Origin: an uncultured Ruminococcus sp.
Lineage (GTDB): Bacteria > Bacillota > Clostridia > Oscillospirales > Ruminococcaceae
Length of the DNA: 57,537 nt
Assembly (NCBI RefSeq): GCF_934476685.1
Contig: NZ_CAKSNX010000010.1
Location: 1 to 57,537, forward strand
Direction of reading: 5' to 3'
Shown: positions 52,347-57,537 of the stretch, in pieces
Layout: the number at the start of each line of letters is the position of its first letter
Numbering within the stretch: the stretch's first letter is position 1
The notes under the pieces: model-generated
Told to the model about the DNA's origin: nothing
Databases searched by the model: none
Seen by the model: only the letters and a program-made list of their open reading frames with translations
Position numbers and translations under genes: made by a program

Positions 52347-52725
52347 GTTTTTTATATACAGGAGTGTTATTTCTTAAACGTTGTGCAAATCGTTTTTCAC
52401 TTTCGCTTATAGCGGTTATGATCGAGTTTTTAAAGTTAGGATCATCGCCTTCAACAACTAATCTTACCACAAGATTTATGTTTTTTCCTTTATGAGAAAA
52501 TACTTTGGATACAATTGCAGTATCAGCCTTAATATCTTTAAATATGTAATCAGGATCCTCAATTATACTGCTGAAATACTCGTGATACTCAACATAAAAG
52601 TTCTGACCTCGTCGTTGAATTATATGCTCAATGCGATTATCTGTAATTATTACTTCATTAGTTAATATTCTTTTATCGGTAATATTTTGATACTTTTCAA
52701 CATCTATCTTTCCTATACTATACAC
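52330..52725 (-). CDS. PBECR2-like nuclease-fold protein, paralogue A
   Basis: About 131 residues from GTG 52725 (GGCGG eight bases upstream); the open frame reaches further up but there runs through the promoter and spacer. The sequence MYSIGKIDVEKYQ.. LTNEVIITDNRIEHI .. IIEDPDYIFKD .. LVVRLVVEG .. KNSIITAI matches the layout of PBECR2 (phage barnase-EndoU-colicin-RelE-like) domains, a family of predicted RNA-cutting toxins. Where its paralogues have RHPxDF, this copy has RRGQNF, so activity may be altered. It is the last of three paralogues. Promoter 52760-52787. Function as a toxin is inferred. Confidence 0.7.
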   Translation of the reverse strand: MYSIGKIDVEKYQNITDKRILTNEVIITDNRIEHIIQRRGQNFYVEYHEYFSSIIEDPDYIFKDIKADTAIVSKVFSHKGKNINLVVRLVVEGDDPNFKNSIITAISESEKRFAQRLRNNTPVYKKLDSQE

Positions 52726-52759
52726 ATCATTTACCGCCGTTCCTGTGGTCTTGGTATTA

Positions 52760-52787
52760 ATTATACCACTTTCCGCAGTTTTGTCAA
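52760..52787 (-). promoter_or_regulatory. Promoter of paralogue A
   Basis: Minus strand TTGACA, 16-base spacer, TATAAT. It is nearly identical in paralogue B, as is the leader up to the start codon. Confidence 0.8.
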
Positions 52788-52848
52788 CCAACCTCGCAGG
52801 CTTTATTGATTCTATTTTCAGATATCTGTATGCCAACACATAATAGAA
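52788..52848 (-). repeat. Conserved spacer between RNA 2 terminator and gene A
   Basis: TGTGTTGGCATAC .. ATATCTGAAAATAGAATCAA is nearly identical at 53457-53517 and 54100-54158. It holds no frame, and its strong conservation is unexplained. Confidence 0.7.
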
Positions 52849-52998
52849 GAAAACCGCTTTGATCTCTCAAAACGGCTTTCAAAGCAATGGTTATTTGGCA
52901 GGCGTACAACTCTCCTGCGTCTCTCGGATTGCTCCTGTCAGTACCAGCGGCGTGTGGACTGTACGAATTCCTCCACCTCAAATAACCTTTCTTATCTT
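52849..52998 (-). ncRNA. Structured small RNA, copy 2 of 3, with terminator
   Basis: Closing stem GGTTATTTG / CAAATAACC (52979-52987 with 52889-52897); hairpin 1 GTGGA/TCCAC (52972-52976 with 52954-52958); hairpin 2 GCAGG/CCTGC (52914-52918 with 52898-52902); loop-loop contact CGTACA/TGTACG. The last pair of hairpin 1 and the loop contact differ from copy 1 on both sides, so pairing is preserved. The terminator hairpin is at 52851-52880. Confidence 0.8.
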
Positions 52999-53004
52999 AC
53001 TCAT

Positions 53005-53033
53005 ATTATAGCATATTTATTCTGATTTGTAAA
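53005..53033 (-). promoter_or_regulatory. Promoter of RNA copy 2, overlapping the gene end
   Basis: Minus strand TTTACA (53028-53033), 17-base spacer, TATAAT (53005-53010). The -35 box lies in the last codons of paralogue B. Confidence 0.8.
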
Positions 53034-53394
53034 GTATTTTTTTATTTTTTATAAGTCGATTCCATTCCTTTTCATCAATTTTCATAAAAGTAATAATAGA
53101 ATTTTTATATGTGGGATCATCTCCGGAAGTTGCAAGTCGTAAAACTGTTTTGAACTTTTCATTGTTGATCTCTATTTCTTTTAAAATCAATGCCGTGCTC
53201 GGTTTATTCGCTTCTATAATAAAATCTGGATACTTAACTATTTCCTCAAAATATCGGCCGAATCGTTCAAAGTCATTAGGGTGACGTTCCTTTATATGCT
53301 CGATCTGGCGTTCAGTGATAATAACTTCATCTGTCTGAATATCCTCCGTCACGCATTTATATATCTCAACATCTATCTTTCCTATACTATACAC
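53017..53394 (-). CDS. PBECR2-like nuclease-fold protein, paralogue B
   Basis: About 125 residues from GTG 53394. It is the best match to the PBECR2 layout: DEVIITERQIEHIKERHPND, then YPDFIIEANKPSTALILKEI, TVLRLATSGDDPTYKNSIIT and an end NKKILYKSE. The ERHP motif and the basic KNSIIT region are the likely active parts. The longer open frame upstream reads through RNA 3 and is not expected to be translated. It lies between RNA 3 and RNA 2 with its own promoter (53429-53456). The stop sits inside the spacer of the RNA 2 promoter. Toxin role inferred. Confidence 0.75.
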   Translation of the reverse strand: MYSIGKIDVEIYKCVTEDIQTDEVIITERQIEHIKERHPNDFERFGRYFEEIVKYPDFIIEANKPSTALILKEIEINNEKFKTVLRLATSGDDPTYKNSIITFMKIDEKEWNRLIKNKKILYKSE

Positions 53395-53428
53395 ATCATT
53401 TACCGCCGTTCCTGTGGTCTTGGTATTT

Positions 53429-53456
53429 ATTATATCACTTTGCGCAGTTTTGTCAA
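53429..53456 (-). promoter_or_regulatory. Promoter of paralogue B
   Basis: Minus strand TTGACA, 16-base spacer, TATAAT. Confidence 0.8.
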
Positions 53457-53510
53457 CCAAAACAGCAGGCTTATTGATTCTATTTTCAGATATCCGTATG
53501 CCAACACATA

Positions 53511-53650
53511 ATAGAAGAAAGCCGCCTTGATCTCTCAAAACGGCTTTCAAAGCAATGGTATTTTGGTGGGTGTGCCCTTTCCCACATTTCTTTTGACCCA
53601 AAGGGTGCGTAGCAGCACATTCTCTACTTCAAAATACCTATTCTTATCCT
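53511..53650 (-). ncRNA. Structured small RNA, copy 3 of 3, with terminator
   Basis: The most diverged copy, yet of the same fold. Closing stem GGTATTTTG / CAAAATACC (53630-53638 with 53557-53565); hairpin 1 GTAG/CTAC (53624-53627 with 53609-53612); hairpin 2 GTGGG/CCCAC (53581-53585 with 53566-53570); loop-loop contact TGTGC/GCACA, five pairs. An extra ACCC-TTT-GGGT stem lies between. Terminator AAAGCCG / CGGCTTT at 53518-53547. Confidence 0.8.
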
Positions 53651-53656
53651 ACTCAT

Positions 53657-53685
53657 ATTATAGCATATTTATTCTTTCTTGTAAA
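53657..53685 (-). promoter_or_regulatory. Promoter of RNA copy 3, overlapping the gene end
   Basis: Minus strand TTTACA (53680-53685), 17-base spacer, TATAAT (53657-53662). The -35 box encodes part of the final LYKKE of paralogue C. Confidence 0.8.
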
Positions 53686-54052
53686 GAGTCTTATTCTTAT
53701 TTATCAACTTACGCAAATTCTTATCTCTGATACGATAAAAAGTCATAACCGAATTTTTCAGTTCATCTTCGTCAGTTTCTAGAATAACCTTTACTACCAA
53801 ATTCAAATTTGTATTCTCCAGTTTTTTAGTAACAAAAACTGTGTTTTCATTCTTTCCGTCTTTTATAATAAACTCAGGATCACTAACAACAGACAGACTA
53901 TACTCCTCAAACAGCTCAAAATCCTCAGGATGTCTTACCCTGATATGTTCTATCCTCTCATTAGTAACGATCAGCTCATCAGTTTTTAATTTACCGAATT
54001 CACTTTCTAATGGCTGAGTATTGAGTTTGCCAAGTTCTATTATCTCAGCCAC
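53669..54052 (-). CDS. PBECR2-like nuclease-fold protein, paralogue C
   Basis: 127 residues from GTG 54052, with AGGAAG seven bases upstream. Same plan as A and B but more diverged: ELGKLNTQPLESEFGKLKTD, ELIVTNERIEHIRVRHPEDF, DPEFIIKDGKNENTVFVTKK, KNSVMTFYRIRDKNLRKL and a LYKKE end. The RHP motif is present. It is the first paralogue of the array. Its promoter (54072-54099) shares only the TTGACA half closely with the others. Probable RNA-cutting toxin domain; not proven. Confidence 0.75.
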   Translation of the reverse strand: MAEIIELGKLNTQPLESEFGKLKTDELIVTNERIEHIRVRHPEDFELFEEYSLSVVSDPEFIIKDGKNENTVFVTKKLENTNLNLVVKVILETDEDELKNSVMTFYRIRDKNLRKLINKNKTLYKKE

Positions 54053-54071
54053 ATCATCACTTCCTGCCTAT

Positions 54072-54099
54072 ATTATACCATATTTTATGGTTTTGTCAA
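54072..54099 (-). promoter_or_regulatory. Promoter of paralogue C
   Basis: Minus strand TTGACA, 16-base spacer, TATAAT. Confidence 0.8.
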
Positions 54100-54159
54100 C
54101 CAAAACAGCAGGCTTTATTGATTCTATTTTCAGATATCCGTATGCCAACACATAATAGA

Positions 54160-54190
54160 AGAAAGCCGCCTTGATCTCTCAAAACGGCTC
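54160..54190 (-). terminator. Orphan fourth copy of the RNA terminator
   Basis: AGCCG / CGGCT with the inner TTGA/TCAA is identical to the hairpin that ends RNA 1 and RNA 3, and is followed by the same conserved spacer. The RNA body is missing. The hairpin now follows the broken catalase-like gene. Confidence 0.8.
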
Positions 54191-54206
54191 ATCTTATACC
54201 TATCCG

Positions 54207-54764
54207 CTACTTGTCAAAGCTCGGATTGTATGCATAGAAATTCTTACTGTCAAGCATATCCTGCACAAGGCGAAGTCCCTCGCCGAAACGCTGGAAATGC
54301 ACTATTTCCCTTTCACGCAGGAACTTTATCGGGTCACGCACGTCTGGATCATCGGCAAGCCGCAGAATGTTGTCGTATGTGACTCTTGCCTTCTGCTCCG
54401 CCGCAAGATCTTCCGTCAGATCTGCGATCGCATCGCCTGTACACTGGAACGTTGAGGCAGAGAATGGCACTCCAGAAGCTGCGATAGGATAAACGCCCGT
54501 GGTGTGATCCACGAAATAGGTGTCAAATCCGCTCTCCTTTATTTCCTTCATGGACAGGTTCCTTGTCAGCTGATAAAGGATAGTACCGATCATCTCGATG
54601 TGAGCAAGTTCCTCCGTGCCAACATCATTTAGTATCGCCTGCACCTCTCTGCACGGTGCAGAATAACGCTGGTTGAGATACCTCAGCGCCGCACCAAGTT
54701 CGCCATCGGGTCCGCCAAGCTGAAAAAACAGATAATGAGGATGATTAATTTGTATCTTTAAAAG
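54207..54764 (-). pseudogene. Manganese catalase/CotJC-like gene, N-terminus missing
   Basis: The frame is open for 185 codons from a stop at 54765-54767, but no start codon with a ribosome site is visible. Similarity to CotJC/manganese catalases begins at QLGGPDGELGAALRYLNQRY (about 54720) and continues with the metal-site motifs EELAHIEM and ERE..HFQRFGE. About 30 N-terminal residues (usually MWIYEKKLQYP..) are absent and replaced by unrelated LLKIQINHPHYLFF. CotJC is a spore-coat or oxidative-stress protein. The break faces the prophage, which suggests disruption by its integration. Confidence 0.75.
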
Positions 54765-54804
54765 CTAGAATTTTTAAATTTAAGGTATAATAATACAAAT
54801 AGTC

Positions 54805-54833
54805 TTGAAAAATGTAAAAAAATATGTTATTAT
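54805..54833 (+). promoter_or_regulatory. Promoter of the Abi gene
   Basis: TTGAAA (54805-54810), 17-base spacer, TATTAT (54828-54833). Confidence 0.55.
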
Positions 54834-54907
54834 AGTTATGTAATCGTTATAACTATTACAATTATACATATGCTTTTTAATAATCGACACTTAAGCGAGG
54901 CGTAAAT

Positions 54908-55855
54908 ATGAATTGCAGACTAAAAAGCTCAAGACCTAAAAAAACAGCAGTTCAATTAGTAAGAGAGATGAGCCTTAACAAAGGAGTAACATTCAATAAT
55001 ATTACAAGGACGCAAGCCGTAAAATTTCTTCAAAGCAGAAATAATTACTTTAGAATTATATCGTACAAGAAAAACTATAAAAAAATTAATGGAACTTATC
55101 AGAAACTTGATTTTTCTTACCTTGTTGAACTGTCAAAAATAGATATGTACTTACGCAATCTAATTATTAAAGCGTGTATTGATATAGAACACTGTTTAAA
55201 AGTAAAAATATTACATGACATTGAATATAATAATCTCGAAAATGGTTATGATATTGTAGAAAGCTTTTTGTCCATACCAAAGAAAAAATATGTTATAGAT
55301 GAAATACGCAGAGCGTCGTCTTCTCATTATAATGGGGAATTGATTGACCATTATTTTAACTATGAAATTACTAATGGCAAATTGCAACTTGATTGTCCTG
55401 TATGGGCCTTTTTAGAAATGATTTCATTTGGCACATTAATTGATTTTTATAACTTTTATTACAATAAGTATAATGGTTTTCCGATTAAGGCTAATATTCT
55501 AAATTCTGTACGAAGTTTAAGAAATGCTTGCGCACACAACAATTGTATAATACATGATCTTTCTCCCAGTCAAAGCACAAAATCGTTATATGAGATAGAC
55601 TATTTTGTGAGCAAATGTAACACTATCGGCAAAACTTCCAGACGAAAGAAACTAAAAAATCAATTTATTTTGGAATTTACTTCCGTACTGTATGTTGTCG
55701 ATCAATTACTTCCCAAAGACATGAAATCTTTACGCAAGAAGGAATTTAAGGAATTTTGTAATAAAAGACTTATTAGAGAAATAGATTATTTTAGTGATAG
55801 TTTATTAATAAAAAGTTCAATAATTTTCTTGAAGAATCTTGTTGACTTTTTCTAA
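54908..55855 (+). CDS. Abi_2 (AbiD/AbiF-like) HEPN protein
   Basis: 315 residues of the Abi_2 family, in which some members stop phage growth by abortive infection. RNNYFRIISYKKNY at the start, RNLIIKACIDIEHCLKVKI, PVWAFLEMISFGTLIDFY, and the HEPN ribonuclease motif R-N-A-C-A-H (205-210) support this. It is much more AT-rich than flanking genes and on the opposite strand to the lysis genes, as expected for recently gained phage cargo. GCGAGG precedes the ATG. A terminator follows at 55883. Confidence 0.85.
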   Translation: MNCRLKSSRPKKTAVQLVREMSLNKGVTFNNITRTQAVKFLQSRNNYFRIISYKKNYKKINGTYQKLDFSYLVELSKIDMYLRNLIIKACIDIEHCLKVKILHDIEYNNLENGYDIVESFLSIPKKKYVIDEIRRASSSHYNGELIDHYFNYEITNGKLQLDCPVWAFLEMISFGTLIDFYNFYYNKYNGFPIKANILNSVRSLRNACAHNNCIIHDLSPSQSTKSLYEIDYFVSKCNTIGKTSRRKKLKNQFILEFTSVLYVVDQLLPKDMKSLRKKEFKEFCNKRLIREIDYFSDSLLIKSSIIFLKNLVDFF

Positions 55856-55882
55856 GAAATCGCATATAATATTAAAGAAATA

Positions 55883-55904
55883 AAAAACCTGTTGTGAGGT
55901 TTTT
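55883..55904 (+). terminator. Terminator of the Abi gene
   Basis: AAAAACCT / AGGTTTTT hairpin with a T run. Confidence 0.75.
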
Positions 55905-56039
55905 GCACGGATAGTTAATGGATTTTATTCATTACTATCCTTATTTTTTACCCAAAATACCCGCCCCGATACTCTCCGAGTGTATGAAGTATTAATATAT
56001 AAAAACACATACGCCATGCGTGGTCAAGAATGATAAAAA

Positions 56040-56077
56040 TAAAAAATCAGCCGACAAGGAATAACCCCTGTCGGCTG
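56040..56077 (-). terminator. Terminator of the lysis operon
   Basis: CAGCCGACA / TGTCGGCTG hairpin followed on the minus strand by ATTTTTTATTTTT. Confidence 0.9.
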
Positions 56078-56086
56078 AAACTATAT

Positions 56087-56902
56087 CTACTTTATCTTAA
56101 TTTTCTGCCCCACATAAATGAGATTTGCGTTCTTGATACCGTTGTCCTTGACAAGCTTCGCAACAGTAGTCTTATAACGCTGAGCGATCGCTGAAAGAGT
56201 GTCGCCACGTTTTACGGTATAAGTTACTACCTTTTTTGCGGTGGTCGTAGACGGCTTGCTGGTCGAACTGGTGACCTTCTTGAATCCGTTCAATCCTTTG
56301 GCTTTGATGAGCGTCGGATAATCCACATAGCAAATATCCATATCAACATTGCCGCTGATACCGTTGACCTTGCCTGTTGAGCTGTACTGCCACATACCGT
56401 ATGTACCGCCATAGTTGCAGCGTGAGCCGTACTCAGCTACCCATAGAGCGTATCTCTTTGCGACATCTGTGGATATGTACTGCTGCAAAGGACTGCGGCT
56501 GATGTACAGCCCTGCCCAGTATCCTGCGCTTTCAAGTGCGTTGCAGAAAGTCTTGACAAGGCTATCGCAAAATGCTCTGCCCTTTACAAACTGTGAACGC
56601 TCCTCAAGGTCGAAGTATATCGGATACTCAAATGTCTTGCCCTTGATAGCGTTGATACAGGTCTGAGCCTCTGCCTTTGCTTCCTCGACAGTCGCTGCAT
56701 AGCTGTACCAGTAAGCGCCGACTTTAAGTCCTGCCGCCTTAGCCGCCTTGTAATGACTCTCGAAACAAGGGTCTTTCTGATTGGCATACTTGCCGAAGCC
56801 AGCACGAATAATAACAAAATCAACCCCCGAAGCCTTTACCTTCTTGAAGTCAACGCCCTGCTGATACTGCGAAACATCAATGCCTTTGAATGTCTTTGCC
56901 AT
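56087..56902 (-). CDS. Phage endolysin: GH25 lysozyme with LysM
   Basis: 271 residues. A GH25 muramidase domain (about 1-200) with the family's acidic residues in KGIDVSQYQQGVDF and YPIYFDLEE, and GMWQYSSTGKVNGISGNVDM near the end. A Ser/Thr linker (about 208-222) leads to one C-terminal LysM (about 226-270, YTVKRGDTLSAIAQRYKTTV) that binds the cell wall. No signal peptide is present, so it needs the holin for release. It is the last gene of the lysis cassette. Confidence 0.93.
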   Translation of the reverse strand: MAKTFKGIDVSQYQQGVDFKKVKASGVDFVIIRAGFGKYANQKDPCFESHYKAAKAAGLKVGAYWYSYAATVEEAKAEAQTCINAIKGKTFEYPIYFDLEERSQFVKGRAFCDSLVKTFCNALESAGYWAGLYISRSPLQQYISTDVAKRYALWVAEYGSRCNYGGTYGMWQYSSTGKVNGISGNVDMDICYVDYPTLIKAKGLNGFKKVTSSTSKPSTTTAKKVVTYTVKRGDTLSAIAQRYKTTVAKLVKDNGIKNANLIYVGQKIKIK

Positions 56903-56904
56903 AA

Positions 56905-57177
56905 CTATTCCTTCCTTTCCAAATCGTCAATCCTGTGATTAGCCACCTTGATTTTCTCGTCCATAAGTGCATAATCCTGCTCCAGCTTGTAAGTGCGTGC
57001 GATAACGGAATTGTGCTTGTCCACACGCTCTGACAGCTTGTCTATCTTGTATTCAAGCAGCTTCTGGCTGTCATACTGCGCCTGACGCATTGATTTTCGG
57101 CTGTTGGCGGCGATCAAAAGCTGACATATCACCGCCGATGCCGCCGTTATCAGTGCCACGATTATTGCTTCTGTCAT
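56905..57177 (-). CDS. Small phage protein: membrane helix plus coiled coil
   Basis: 90 residues: N-terminal membrane helix (about 5-23, IIVALITAASAVICQLLIAA) and a heptad-rich remainder ending VANHRIDDLERKE. This XhlA-like plan is common between holin and endolysin genes in Firmicute phages; it may help lysis. Two bases separate it from the endolysin gene. Confidence 0.75.
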   Translation of the reverse strand: MTEAIIVALITAASAVICQLLIAANSRKSMRQAQYDSQKLLEYKIDKLSERVDKHNSVIARTYKLEQDYALMDEKIKVANHRIDDLERKE

Positions 57178-57359
57178 TCGTTTTCACCTTTGCCTTTCTG
57201 ATACTGTGTACCAAAGTAAAAAGCTATGACCGTTGTAAATATCGTCAAAAACTGCTCCGCTGAAATGGTATGTTTGAGTGCCAGCACGCAGAACACTATC
57301 GTCAGCAGGATAGTGACGATGGATTTTACGTCGATAAGTTTTGCAAGTTTGTTTTTCAT
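57174..57359 (-). CDS. Putative phage holin
   Basis: 61 residues from ATG 57359 (AGGAGGGAG upstream). Two hydrophobic segments (about 11-29 and 33-50), a basic start MKNKLAKLIDVKS and a charged tail YQKGKGENE give a small holin of the phage_holin_1-like type, which makes holes for the endolysin. It overlaps the next gene by four bases. Confidence 0.8.
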   Translation of the reverse strand: MKNKLAKLIDVKSIVTILLTIVFCVLALKHTISAEQFLTIFTTVIAFYFGTQYQKGKGENE

Positions 57360-57372
57360 GTTCTCCCTCCTA

Positions 57373-57537
57373 TTATTCATCAAGCAGCGCATACGCACCG
57401 CTGTAAAGATAGCTTTTGCCGCCTATGTCAATAATGCCCTCGACCCCTGAATACGGCGATGTGGGGGTGACGTAAAGGTCGGGGCAGTAGTCATCAACGC
57501 CTGAGCAGACCACATTTACTATGGACGTGTACGGCAG
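57373..57537 (-). CDS. C-terminal end of a phage gene (cut by the window edge)
   Basis: 54 codons are visible on the minus strand from the window edge to TAA at 57373. They end in SPYSGVEGIIDIGGKSYLYS and GAYALLDE. Position just before the holin suggests a tail or baseplate accessory protein; the fragment is too short to name. Confidence 0.7.
   Translation of the reverse strand: MPYTSIVNVVCSGVDDYCPDLYVTPTSPYSGVEGIIDIGGKSYLYSGAYALLDE

Noticed and set aside
52245..52740. Direct pairing of the RNA (CGCCG) with the ribosome site (CGGCG) of genes A and B
   Set aside because: Only five bases match, and neither partner is kept in RNA 3 or gene C; too weak to claim.
53395..53601. Longer N-terminus for paralogue B (start at 53601)
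   Set aside because: That part translates the structured RNA, terminator and promoter; the paralogues align only from YSIGKID or its equivalent.
52155..54190. Repeats taken as a CRISPR array
   Set aside because: Copies are about 600-700 bases apart, contain genes and paired stems, and lack short regular repeats with unique spacers.

Overview
The window looks like a chromosomal segment of a low-to-mid GC Gram-positive gut Clostridium relative, most likely Ruminococcus or a close neighbour in the Oscillospiraceae. This is inferred from gene content and order: rplS-lepB-lepB-rbgA-rnhB-yraN, tig-clpP-clpX, decarboxylase-darA-holB-ricT, the TIGR03960/TIGR03936 pair, addBA, an ATP-type PEP carboxykinase, and a MetH whose reactivation domain is a separate gene. 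It also fits the strong AGGAGG ribosome sites, the many TTG/GTG starts and the TTGACA-17-TATAAT promoters. No database was searched, so all product names are by recognition.

Layout. 1-4.9 kb: tRNA-Pro(CGG) with a duplicated 3' end, repeat DNA, an unknown protein, a lipoprotein, and a sigma/anti-sigma/secreted-protein operon. 5.1-9.6 kb: pckA, a composite intergenic repeat, and pepF. 9.6-15.5 kb: ftsE-ftsX with two tandem M23 murein hydrolases (divisome), and a PucR/CdaR-type regulator. 16-20 kb: HPr, rimM-trmD, a membrane protein, and a WYL regulator with a DUF896 protein. 20.1-24.8 kb (plus strand): sigma-like HTH protein, Orn/Lys/Arg decarboxylase, darA, holB, ricT and a phospholipase-like protein, behind a promoter with a LexA-type box. 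25-28 kb: a GntR(YtrA)-ABC transporter operon with a visible operator. 28-32 kb: tig-clpP-clpX and a phosphoesterase. 32-38 kb: a DUF1540 peptide gene followed by stacked hairpins, thrC, yraN, rnhB, rbgA, two signal peptidases, and rplS with a structured leader. 38-48 kb: the radical-SAM pair and addBA. 48.2-52 kb: a second composite repeat, then metH and its activation-domain partner.

The most unusual part is 52.1-54.2 kb. Three paralogous small genes, which resemble PBECR2-type (barnase/EndoU/colicin/RelE-like fold) nucleases, alternate with three copies of a small structured RNA on the minus strand. Each RNA has its own promoter, whose -35 box lies inside the 3' end of the preceding gene, and its own hairpin terminator. 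The copies differ in sequence, but a closing stem, two hairpins and a 5-6 bp loop-loop contact are kept by compensating changes. I read this as an amplified RNA/nuclease module, perhaps a toxin with an RNA partner; that function is inference.

The right end (54.7-57.5 kb) is the lysis end of a prophage: holin, a small coiled-coil membrane protein, a GH25-LysM endolysin, and an AT-rich Abi_2/HEPN gene as probable cargo. It abuts a manganese-catalase/CotJC-like gene that lacks its N-terminus, which suggests the phage integrated inside that gene.
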